The notes under the pieces were generated by a model that saw nothing but the letters and a program-made list of their open reading frames with translations, did not search any database and was not told the DNA's origin. A DNA stretch of 7,926 nt from an uncultured Clostridia bacterium (lineage in GTDB: Bacteria; Bacillota; Clostridia; Oscillospirales; Oscillospiraceae): the NCBI GenBank assembly GCA_946405655.1, contig CAMJHX010000057.1, forward strand, positions 1-7,926, read 5' to 3'. This document shows positions 1 through 5,854 of this stretch, one piece after another. The stretch's first letter is position 1. Every line of letters begins with the position of its first letter. The translations under genes were made by a program, and so were the position numbers.

Positions 1-1259
1 TTGCCGGTCTGGCGGTCGCCGATGATGAGCTCGCGCTGGCCGCGGCCGATCGGGATGAGCGCGTCGATCGCCTTGATGCCGGTCTGCAGCGGAACGCTGA
101 CGGGCTGGCGGTTGAGGACATTGGGCGCGGGGCTCTCGATGGCGCGGTGCTCGGTCGCGGCGATGGGGCCTCTGCCGTCGACCGGACGGCCGAGGGAGTC
201 GACCACGCGGCCGATCATAGCGTCGCCCACCGGCACCTCGATGATGCGCCCGGTGCGGCGGACGCTCATGCCCTCCTGCACGGACTCGAAGTTGCCGAGC
301 AGGACGACGCCGACGTCCTCGCTGTCGAGGTCCATGACCATGCCCTTGAGGTCGCCGGGGAACTCCAGCATCTCGCCGGCCATAACGTCCGCGAGGCCGG
401 AGACGCGGCAGATGCCGTCCGACACGCTGATGACCTCGCCGGTCTGGAACACATCGATGTCCGTGGCGGGCTTTTTCAGCTTTTCGCGGATGCCCTCGGC
501 GATGGACTGGGTCTCGCTGTCGCTCTGGAGGGTATTGCGCTCCACATCCTGCGTGAGACGGTCGAGCGAGTGGGAGAGCGTGCCGTCATAGACCGTGTCG
601 CCCACGCGCATGCGCACGCCGCCGATGAGGTCCTTATCGACCTCGTTATGGCAGGAGATGAAGGTCTCGCAGAGGATCTGCGTGAGCTTCTTCATCTCCT
701 CGTCGGAGAGGGGCTCCGCGCTGGAGATGGAAATATCCAGTTTCTTTAATTCGTTCATATTCAAAATATCACTCGGCATTGCTGCCACCAATTCTTTGAT
801 CTGTTCGATGAAGCTGTCTGTGAGTCCCTGCCGGGCAGGAGCGAAGCGGTCCTCCTTGAGGGTCTCCCCTGCGGCCTCGGCCACGCGGCGCACCGTCTCG
901 CGGCGGACGCGCGCTTCCATATCGGCGCGAAGCTGCTCCTCGCTCTGCTCGGCGGCGAGCTTGAGGGCGTGTACCTCGCCCTGCCGCTCGACGGCGGCGG
1001 CGGCGCTGGATTCCTCCGCGCGCACCTTCGCGTCCGAGAGGATGGCGGCACGGTCGCGCTCGCCCTGCGCGTTCGCCTCGGCGATGTCCTCGGTGAGGCG
1101 CTCGGCCTCCCTGCGGGCGTCGTCGGCGTCCTGCAGGTCCTGACCGATCTTCTCCTGCCGGGAGCGGAACATCTTCGCGATCATCTTCCTCGTGATGAGG
1201 AAGAGGACGCCGAAGAGGATCAGGAAGTTGATCAGACTATAGAGAAATTCCTTCCACAT
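1..1259 (-). CDS. atpA: F-type ATP synthase b'-delta(C-terminal)-alpha fusion, N-terminal part, runs off the left edge
   Basis: The frame is open from the ATG at 1259 to the window edge (419 codons, no stop), checked codon by codon. Residues about 4-22 form one membrane helix. Residues about 23-130 are a charged, Ala/Glu/Arg-rich coiled coil like a b subunit, and 140-157 match the usual b C-terminus (TDSFIEQI). Residues about 168-243 match the delta/OSCP C-terminal domain (SSAEPLSDEEMKKL; VDKDLIGGVRMRVGD from 207). From about 249 the alpha subunit begins: N-terminal helix, beta-barrel (GEVISVSDGI from 274), then IPIGRGQRELIIGDRQTG, ending in the Walker A motif. The Shine-Dalgarno GAGGTG lies inside the end of atpF, 7 nt upstream. 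The b'+delta-CT half resembles the combined b subunits known from mycobacterial b-delta proteins and N-ATPases; the added alpha is the odd part. The delta N-terminal domain is absent. The domain calls are firm; whether the full fusion is made as one chain is not known. Confidence 0.9.
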   Translation of the reverse strand, partial: MWKEFLYSLINFLILFGVLFLITRKMIAKMFRSRQEKIGQDLQDADDARREAERLTEDIAEANAQGERDRAAILSDAKVRAEESSAAAAVERQGEVHALKLAAEQSEEQLRADMEARVRRETVRRVAEAAGETLKEDRFAPARQGLTDSFIEQIKELVAAMPSDILNMNELKKLDISISSAEPLSDEEMKKLTQILCETFISCHNEVDKDLIGGVRMRVGDTVYDGTLSHSLDRLTQDVERNTLQSDSETQSIAEGIREKLKKPATDIDVFQTGEVISVSDGICRVSGLADVMAGEMLEFPGDLKGMVMDLDSEDVGVVLLGNFESVQEGMSVRRTGRIIEVPVGDAMIGRVVDSLGRPVDGRGPIAATEHRAIESPAPNVLNRQPVSVPLQTGIKAIDALIPIGRGQRELIIGDRQTG

Positions 1260-1266
1260 AACCCGA

Positions 1267-1692
1267 TCACCTCGCTTCCTTCAAAAGCGCCGCGGCGAGC
1301 GTCTCGACGAGCGCGGGCAGCTCCTGCTCAAGCTCCTCGGACACCGCCTGCTCCTCGGCCTTCAGCTGCTCGCGCGTGTCCTTCATGGACTGCGCGGCAT
1401 GCTGCTTTGCCTCGGTGATGGCAGCCTGACGCGCCTTTTCGTCCGCGCTCTTGGCCTCCTGCACGAGGGCGTTCGCCTGCTGAGCGGCGTCCTTCTTTGC
1501 CCGCAGGAGCGCCTCGTCGTTTTCGTCGCGGGCGAGCTTGGCCTGGCGGCCAGCCTCGAGTCCCTCCTCCACGTTCGCCTTGCGGGCGTCCATGACCTTG
1601 AGGATGGGGTCCAGCAGGAATTGTTTCAGCACAAACAGCAGCACGAAAAAGCACAGGATCGTCCAGATCAGTTCTGAAACGTTAATGCTCAA
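1267..1692 (-). CDS. atpF: F-type ATP synthase subunit b
   Basis: 141 residues; peripheral-stalk subunit linking Fo to F1. Residues about 7-27 form a single N-terminal membrane helix, followed by the typical b hinge and basic turn (LLDPILKVMDARKANV). The rest, to the C-terminus, is a long Ala/Glu/Lys/Gln coiled coil. It is somewhat shorter than the usual 155-170 residues. The start is a TTG at 1692: AGGAGG sits 8 nt upstream, an in-frame TAG lies just before it, and no in-frame ATG occurs before the conserved MDARK. It is 25 nt from atpE upstream and 7 nt from the fusion gene downstream, so all are co-transcribed. Because the fusion protein supplies a second, different b-type stalk, the peripheral stalk is probably a b/b' heterodimer. 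Alternative identity: none plausible. Confidence 0.95.
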   Translation of the reverse strand: MSINVSELIWTILCFFVLLFVLKQFLLDPILKVMDARKANVEEGLEAGRQAKLARDENDEALLRAKKDAAQQANALVQEAKSADEKARQAAITEAKQHAAQSMKDTREQLKAEEQAVSEELEQELPALVETLAAALLKEAR

Positions 1693-1700
1693 AACGTCTG

Positions 1701-1706
1701 CCTCCT
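1701..1706 (-). promoter_or_regulatory. Ribosome binding site fixing the TTG start of atpF
   Basis: AGGAGG lies 8 nt before the TTG at 1692. It is the only good Shine-Dalgarno site near, and an in-frame TAG at 1705-1707 rules out an upstream start. Confidence 0.85.
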
Positions 1707-1717
1707 ATTCGATTTGA

Positions 1718-1948
1718 TCAGATCTTGCCGATCAGCATGAAGGCGATCAGAAGGCCGTAGATCGTGAGAGCCTCCATCAGCGCCATGGCGATGATCATGG
1801 TGGAACGGATGTTGCCGGCGGCCTCGGGCTGGCGGGCAATGGCCTCCATGGCCTTGGACGCGGTGATACCCTGACCGATGCCGGGGCCGATGGTACTGAG
1901 CGCAACGGCGAGCGCCGCGGCGAGCGCGATGATAGCGGATGCAGACAT
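1718..1948 (-). CDS. atpE: F-type ATP synthase subunit c (ring subunit)
   Basis: 76 residues forming a two-helix hairpin. Helix 1 (about 4-28) carries the GPGIGQG motif; the polar loop is the classic ARQPE (38-42); helix 2 (about 50-73) carries the ion-carrying carboxylate E59 in the sequence MEALTIYGL. Q26, E59 and Y64 are present, but the residue after the glutamate is Ala (A60), not the Ser/Thr found in well-known Na+ rings (EST or ETT). MEALTIYG is the arrangement of chloroplast and cyanobacterial H+ rings, so proton coupling is the better guess. The ATG has AGGAGG 8 nt upstream, a strong site fitting the high copy number of c. It lies 65 nt after atpB; no terminator is seen in that gap. 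Confidence 0.97.
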   Translation of the reverse strand: MSASAIIALAAALAVALSTIGPGIGQGITASKAMEAIARQPEAAGNIRSTMIIAMALMEALTIYGLLIAFMLIGKI

Positions 1949-2013
1949 GATTGTTTCCTCCTAGTATATCAAGTTTGTTTTGCTTTGCGGTTTCTTGGCG
2001 GAGCGGGGAATAA

Positions 2014-2691
2014 TTATTCCTCCTCGCCGGTGGCCTCGGCGATATAGATGCTCAGCAGCATCGTGAAGACAACCGCCTGGATGAGGCAGAAGAGCAGGCT
2101 CAGCACATGCATGACGATCGGCAGACCGATCGGCAGCAGATGCCCCATCTGCTCGGAGACCATCTCCTCGCCGTAGAGGTTGCCGTAAAGTCGAAGCGCG
2201 AGCGAAAACGGGCGCACGACCTGCTCAATGAGGTTGAGCGGCAGCATGATGATGATCGGCTTTAAGAACGTGAGCAGATAGTGCCCGAGTCCCTGCCGCC
2301 GGATGCCGATCGTGTGCGTGGTGAAAAACGCCACGATCGCAAGTCCCGCCGTGACGGAGAGACACGCCGTCGGCACGGCGAAGACGCTGCCCGCGCCGGG
2401 AAGCAGACCGGAGTAGTTCGCAACGACGATGAAGATGAAATACGTCGCCATGATGGGGAAATACCGTCTCGCGTTCTCCGCGCCCATGATGCCGCCGAAG
2501 AAATCGAGCAGCTTCTCGACCGCCATCTCCGCAAGGTTCTGGAGCTTGCCGGGCACGGCCTTCAGATTGCGCGTGGCAAGAAAGCTGACAATCGCCAGCA
2601 CCGCGATGATCGCCCACATGGAGACGACCGTCTTCGTGACCTCCAATGGCCCGATGCTGAACAGCACGTTCGAAGTCTCTTCCAAGCTCAT
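2014..2691 (-). CDS. atpB: F-type ATP synthase subunit a
   Basis: 225 residues, a multi-span membrane protein forming the ion half-channels against the c ring. The diagnostic segment RPFSLALRLYGN contains the essential stator arginine, R167 here (E. coli R210). N171 and E175/E176 follow in NLYGEE. Other expected pieces are YFPIMATYFIFIVVAN (77-92) and the C-terminal hydrophobic pair of helices (185-218) ending in acidic TGEEE. The ATG overlaps the stop of the upstream gene as ATGA (2688-2691), which suggests translational coupling. GGAGG is only 3 nt before this ATG; a TTG two codons downstream has 9 nt spacing and could serve as an alternative start. The length is a little below the usual 230-270 residues, mostly through a short N-terminus. 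Confidence 0.97.
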   Translation of the reverse strand: MSLEETSNVLFSIGPLEVTKTVVSMWAIIAVLAIVSFLATRNLKAVPGKLQNLAEMAVEKLLDFFGGIMGAENARRYFPIMATYFIFIVVANYSGLLPGAGSVFAVPTACLSVTAGLAIVAFFTTHTIGIRRQGLGHYLLTFLKPIIIMLPLNLIEQVVRPFSLALRLYGNLYGEEMVSEQMGHLLPIGLPIVMHVLSLLFCLIQAVVFTMLLSIYIAEATGEEE

Positions 2692-3050
2692 TCACCTCCC
2701 TCGGAATCCGCCTTTTGCTGCCGGGCGGCTTCCATGTCCTTCTTCATTTCCTTCGTCAGCAGCCAGGTGAAAAACACGTTGCCGAACGCGAGTCCCGTGG
2801 CAGTGGCGATGATGGTGGCATAAAACGGCAGCGGCACAAGATTGCGCGTGAAAAACACGATGGCGAGCGCCACGACGTTGACAAACGAGCGGAGCAGATT
2901 CGTCGCCGCGACTGCGGCGAGCCCGTCGCCGTTGTTCTTTTTCACGGCGCGCTTCGTGATGTGCATATTGCCCCAGCCGAAGAGCATTCCCAGCGCGAGA
3001 CCGAGCACGACGCCGAGCGCATACTGACCCGCGCTGAACGGTCCGTTCAT
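2688..3050 (-). CDS. atpI: ATP synthase subunit I-like small membrane protein
   Basis: 120 residues with three hydrophobic segments (about 9-28, 53-72 and 75-99) and a basic, charged C-terminal tail (KEMKKDMEAARQQK). A small membrane protein directly before atpB is the normal place for AtpI, which helps c-ring assembly or ion supply in other bacteria; N-ATPase operons have the comparable small protein AtpR there. I cannot separate these two by eye; the identity rests mainly on position and size. The ATG at 3050 has GGAGG 9 nt upstream. It is the first gene after the atp promoter and overlaps atpB by 4 nt. Confidence 0.75.
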   Translation of the reverse strand: MNGPFSAGQYALGVVLGLALGMLFGWGNMHITKRAVKKNNGDGLAAVAATNLLRSFVNVVALAIVFFTRNLVPLPFYATIIATATGLAFGNVFFTWLLTKEMKKDMEAARQQKADSEGGE

Positions 3051-3085
3051 AAGCCCTCACCTCCCGGAACCGTTTTTCGTCATAG

Positions 3086-3121
3086 GGTACATAAAAACAC
3101 TTATTTACTATACCATGTACC
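3086..3121. promoter_or_regulatory. Inverted repeat around the atp -10 region, possible operator
   Basis: GGTACAT (3086-3092) and ATGTACC (3115-3121) are perfect inverted copies separated by 22 nt. One arm lies in the -35/-10 spacer of the atp promoter, the other just downstream of the expected start site. The position would suit a repressor or a leader hairpin; no known regulator is recognised. Confidence 0.35.
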
Positions 3122-3135
3122 GTAACAATTGTCAA
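3107..3135 (-). promoter_or_regulatory. Sigma-A promoter of the atp operon
   Basis: TTGACA (3135-3130) and TATAGT (3112-3107) are separated by 17 nt, a near-perfect vegetative promoter reading into the atp operon. Transcription would start near 3100, giving a leader of about 50 nt before atpI. Confidence 0.88.
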
Positions 3136-3207
3136 AACAATCCGGGCGTTTTTTCACAGGTGTTGCATGGGCAAAATATAAAATTTCATGAATTTTTGGA
3201 CAGCACG

Positions 3208-3235
3208 TTGCAATTCGGAAAAGATTGTATATAAT
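3208..3235 (+). promoter_or_regulatory. Sigma-A promoter of ispE
   Basis: TTGCAA (3208-3213) and a perfect TATAAT (3230-3235) are 16 nt apart. The start site would be near 3242, leaving a leader of only about 15 nt that consists mostly of the ribosome binding site. Confidence 0.85.
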
Positions 3236-3256
3236 GAAGCTATACTGGAGGATTCT

Positions 3257-4129
3257 ATGAAAGTTATCTATACAAAAGCCTATGCAAAACTGAATCTGTC
3301 GCTGGACGTGCTCTCGAAGCGTCCGGACGGGTACCATGATCTCTGCATGGTGATGCAGAGCGTGGAGCACCACGACGACGTGAGCATTCTCTTAAATACG
3401 GACGGGCAGTTTTACGCCCAGTCCGACCGGCGCTATCTGCCGAATGACGAGCGGAACATCGCGCTCAAGGCCGCGCGGCTCTTTCTCGAGGAGACGGGCC
3501 ACGCCGGCATGGGCGCGAGCGTGCGGCTGCGCAAGCGCATCCCCGTCTGCGCGGGGCTCGGCGGCGGCTCCTCGGACGCAGCGGCGGTGCTGCGCGCGCT
3601 GAACGAACACTTTGGCCGCCCCCTCTCCTGTGCGGCGCTGGAGCAGCTCGGCATGAAGCTCGGCATGGACGTGCCCTACTGCATCGCCGGCGGCACGATG
3701 CTCGCCGAAGGCAGAGGCGAGGTGCTCACCGCGCTGACGCCGATGCCGGAGACGGACGTCGTGATCTGCAAGCCGGATTTCCCGATCTCGACGCCGGAGC
3801 TCTTCAGCCGGATCGACAGCCGCTCCAGCCGCTGCCGCCCGGACACGGCGGGCATTCTGCTCGCGCTCGAGCGCGGCGACGTGAAGGGGCTCAGCCAGCG
3901 CATGTTCAACGTGTTCGAGGACGTGCTCGACCGGCGGGCGAACGATATTAACAGCATCAAGAGCATGCTGCTCGGCTTCGGCGCCTACGGCGCCGCCATG
4001 AGCGGCACGGGCTCGGCAGTCTTCGCGCTCTTCCCGGACGCGGAGAAGGCAAAATGGGCGGCGGACAGTCTCCGTCCCCTGCACCGGGAGACCTATGTGA
4101 CCAAAACGATCCCGAGACTGGATATTTAA
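3257..4129 (+). CDS. ispE: 4-diphosphocytidyl-2-C-methyl-D-erythritol kinase
   Basis: 290 residues, the usual family length. IspE uses ATP to phosphorylate the 2-hydroxyl of CDP-methylerythritol in the cytoplasmic MEP pathway to isopentenyl diphosphate. It is a GHMP kinase: the N-terminal motif AYAKLNLSLDVLSKRPDGYH (8-27) holds the catalytic Lys (K11), the glycine-rich ATP loop is PVCAGLGGGSSDAAA (96-110), the catalytic Asp is D138 in GMDVPYCIAGG, and the C-terminal GHMP motif is AAMSGTGSAVFALF (246-259). The start is the ATG at 3257, with GGAGG 5 nt upstream; the frame is open further upstream, but that stretch includes the promoter. The next gene follows after 27 nt, so the two probably form one operon. 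Confidence 0.97.
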   Translation: MKVIYTKAYAKLNLSLDVLSKRPDGYHDLCMVMQSVEHHDDVSILLNTDGQFYAQSDRRYLPNDERNIALKAARLFLEETGHAGMGASVRLRKRIPVCAGLGGGSSDAAAVLRALNEHFGRPLSCAALEQLGMKLGMDVPYCIAGGTMLAEGRGEVLTALTPMPETDVVICKPDFPISTPELFSRIDSRSSRCRPDTAGILLALERGDVKGLSQRMFNVFEDVLDRRANDINSIKSMLLGFGAYGAAMSGTGSAVFALFPDAEKAKWAADSLRPLHRETYVTKTIPRLDI

Positions 4130-4156
4130 TAAGAAGAAAGCAGGAGGAAGAAAACC

Positions 4157-5473
4157 GTGCAGCAATACATTTCCCGCAGATTCATCATCTTTTTCATGAT
4201 CCTTGTTGCGGTGCTGGCGCTCGTGTTCATGCTGGTGCATTTCGCGCTGGACAACAAGGGCGCAGACCCCAACGACGCCGCGGCGAACATTCCCGTGGAG
4301 GAGGGCTCCGCCGATCTCGCCGCGGATACGCCCGAGCCGACGCCGACGCCGAGCGCGAAGGATCCCTACGACGCGGTGAAGAACTACTGGTCCGAGAGCC
4401 AGCTGACGCAGGCTTGGGGCCCGGATCAGGTCGTGGAGCATCTGTTTTTCCACCCGATCATCGCCTATCCGAAGTATGCGTTCTATGAGAGCGGCGCGAG
4501 TGAATCGCAGCGCCTCGGTCTGGACGACTGGATGGTGACGGTCGACGAATACAACAAGATCCTCCAGAGCGTCTATGACAAGGGCTTCATCCTCGTTGCG
4601 ATGGAAGACGTCTGGAGCGAGGTGACCGACGAGAGCGGCACGCACATGGTGCGAAACACGCTCATGCTCCCCGAGGGGAAGAAGCCGCTGATCATCTCCT
4701 TTGACGATGTGAACTACTATCCCTATATGCTCGAGGAGGGCTTCACCTCCAAGCTCGTCGTCGGCGACGACGGGGAGATCTGGGCGGAGTGCACCGACCC
4801 CTACACGAAGGAGGTCTTCCTGACGAAGGATCTCGACGCGACGCCGATCCTCGATCAGTTCGTGTATCAGCACCCGGACTTCTCGCTCAACGGCGCGAAG
4901 GCGATCTTCTCGCTGACGGGCTATGAGGGCATCCTCGGCTACCGCACGCAGATCGACTCCGAGATCCCCGCCGGCACCGAGCAGGAATATGAGGCCAACC
5001 GCCAGAAGGAGATCGAGGCGGTCAAGCCCGTCATCGAGCGCCTGAAGGAGACCGGCTGGACCTTCGGCAGCCACACCTGGGGTCACATCAACCTCGCCGC
5101 CGAGAGCACGGATCTCGGCTGGGTGCAGAAGGACACGGAGAAGTGGCTCGATGAGGTCGGCTCGCTCGTCGGCCCGACGAACATCCTCTTCTACCCCCAC
5201 GGCGCGCGCCCGGACGGCGACGACTGGCACACCACCGGCCCGAAGTTCCGGTATCTGCACGACAAGGGCTTCCGCGTGTTCGCGAGCGTCGGCATCAACT
5301 CCTTCTCGTATATCAAGCAGGACATTTCCGCCGTCATCTGCGACCGTCTCCACCCCGACGGAACGACGCTCCGCAGCGGCGCCTGCATCCAGGAGTACAG
5401 CAAGTTCTACGACACGTATGAGATCTTCGATCCGATCAGACCGGACCTGGGGAATACGTGGCCCACGTCGTGA
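4157..5473 (+). CDS. Membrane-anchored polysaccharide deacetylase-like (NodB/CE4) protein
   Basis: 438 residues, GTG start with AGGAGG 9 nt upstream. An uncleaved membrane anchor (about 9-30, basic SRR before it) is followed by an acidic, Pro/Thr-rich linker (PEPTPTPS, 59-66), so the catalytic part should lie outside the membrane. NodB motifs are visible: motif 1 LIISFDD (D183/D184), motif 2 SHTWGH (H306, H310), motif 3 FYPHGAR (345-351), and a late His in DRLHPDG (H399). The Asp-His-His metal triad is therefore intact and activity on an N- or O-acetylated sugar is plausible; the substrate, peptidoglycan or another glycan, cannot be told. The gap between motifs 1 and 2 is about 120 residues, longer than in compact CE4 enzymes, and motif 1 has V where TFDDG has G. 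It follows ispE closely and is followed by a strong terminator. Confidence 0.85.
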   Translation: MQQYISRRFIIFFMILVAVLALVFMLVHFALDNKGADPNDAAANIPVEEGSADLAADTPEPTPTPSAKDPYDAVKNYWSESQLTQAWGPDQVVEHLFFHPIIAYPKYAFYESGASESQRLGLDDWMVTVDEYNKILQSVYDKGFILVAMEDVWSEVTDESGTHMVRNTLMLPEGKKPLIISFDDVNYYPYMLEEGFTSKLVVGDDGEIWAECTDPYTKEVFLTKDLDATPILDQFVYQHPDFSLNGAKAIFSLTGYEGILGYRTQIDSEIPAGTEQEYEANRQKEIEAVKPVIERLKETGWTFGSHTWGHINLAAESTDLGWVQKDTEKWLDEVGSLVGPTNILFYPHGARPDGDDWHTTGPKFRYLHDKGFRVFASVGINSFSYIKQDISAVICDRLHPDGTTLRSGACIQEYSKFYDTYEIFDPIRPDLGNTWPTS

Positions 5474-5494
5474 TGAGTGCAAGCGTGGAACGTG

Positions 5495-5560
5495 GAGAGT
5501 GGAGTTTCCTGAGATGACACATTTCAGCGAATGACTCACCGCTTCCTGATCTCCACTCTC
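5495..5560. repeat. Inverted repeat just after the deacetylase gene
   Basis: GAGAGTGGAG (5495-5504) is matched by CTCCACTCTC (5551-5560), 10 of 10, with 46 nt between. The purine-rich left arm sits in a locally repetitive context (GTGGAACGTGGAGAGTGGAG). This may be a small palindromic intergenic element; a genome search would be needed to show copies. Confidence 0.5.
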
Positions 5561-5576
5561 AACTCTTTTTCAGATG

Positions 5577-5613
5577 AAACCAGACCCGCCATTCGGCGGG
5601 TCTGGTTTTCTTT
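5577..5613 (+). terminator. Rho-independent terminator of the ispE-deacetylase operon
   Basis: A perfect 14-bp stem (5577-5590 with 5595-5608), rich in GC (CAGACCCGCC/GGCGGGTCTG), closes a 4-nt ATTC loop and runs into TTTTCTTT. It lies 104 nt past the stop codon. Confidence 0.93.
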
Positions 5614-5710
5614 GTGCGGCAGGCTCCTGTGGCAAGCGACCCGCCCTACGGCAGAGGATTGCCAATTGCGAATTCGCCGAACAATACCATCGATTCAGAT
5701 GATCCTGCGC

Positions 5711-5729
5711 GGGCGGATGATATTCGCTC
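5711..5729. repeat. Short hairpin resembling a dispersed intergenic repeat
   Basis: GGGCGGA (5711-5717) pairs with TTCGCTC (5723-5729) through 7 pairs, two of them G-T, around a 5-nt loop. Compensating wobble pairs suggest an older, drifting repeat copy; only one copy lies in this window. Confidence 0.35.
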
Positions 5730-5773
5730 CTACAGCGTCTGTTTTCGGTGCGGAGATCAATCGCCCCTCATCC

Positions 5774-5812
5774 ACCGCGCGAGCGCGGTTTCCCTTCCCC
5801 AGAGGGGGAAGG
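5774..5812. repeat. Tandem hairpins in the convergent intergenic region
   Basis: Hairpin one is ACCGCG-CGAG-CGCGGT (5774-5789). Hairpin two is CCTTCCCC-AGAG-GGGGAAGG (5793-5812), 8 perfect pairs. They are 3 nt apart and preceded by CCCCTCATCC. I believe similar CCCCTCATCC...GGGGGAAGGC units recur between genes in gut Clostridia, but this is from memory and unchecked. Confidence 0.5.
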
Positions 5813-5820
5813 CAAGAAAT

Positions 5821-5850
5821 GAGAGCCTGGGCACATGCCGGGCTCTCTTT
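5821..5850. terminator. Terminator-like hairpin between the converging operons
   Basis: GAGAGCCTGG pairs with CCGGGCTCTC (one wobble, 10 pairs, 7-nt loop, 5821-5847). Read on the plus strand it is followed by TTTT. On the minus strand it begins 8 nt after the stop codon of the TPM-like gene, with a weaker T-rich tail (ATTTCTT). It probably ends the minus-strand operon and may act both ways. Confidence 0.7.
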
Positions 5851-5854
5851 TGCA

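Larger units (their letters stand above)
5474..5854. other. Convergent intergenic region rich in hairpins and probable dispersed repeats
   Basis: No credible gene is seen in these 381 bases between two converging operons. In order it holds an inverted repeat (5495-5560), a strong rightward terminator (5577-5613), a short EcoRI-type palindrome GCGAATTCGC (5668-5677), a wobble-paired hairpin (5711-5729), two tandem hairpins (5774-5812), and a second terminator-like hairpin (5821-5847). The density and modular look suggest several small intergenic repeat units laid side by side. Confidence 0.6.

Noticed and set aside
1..1143. Overlapping plus-strand frames opposite the atp fusion gene
   Set aside because: The minus strand reads b'-delta-alpha with diagnostic motifs throughout; the plus frames are low-complexity Arg/Ser or His/Ala-rich shadows.
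1949..2013. Possible terminator or small gene between atpB and atpE
   Set aside because: No stable stem with a T-tract and no open frame with a ribosome binding site other than that of atpE.
2225..3135. Long alternative-frame open frames over atpB and atpI
   Set aside because: His/Arg-rich products without membrane segments, while the chosen frames give the expected hydrophobic subunits with good starts.
3196..3201. TTGGAC as the -35 box of ispE
   Set aside because: It is 28 nt from the TATAAT, too far; TTGCAA at 3208 gives 16 nt.
3188..3256. N-terminal extension of IspE from an upstream ATG
   Set aside because: The stretch contains the -35 and -10 boxes, and IspE begins properly at the ATG at 3257 behind GGAGG.
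3392..5539. 715-codon minus-strand open frame across ispE and the deacetylase gene
   Set aside because: It is Arg/Ala/Val-rich antisense of two well-supported plus-strand genes and has no ribosome binding site or motif.
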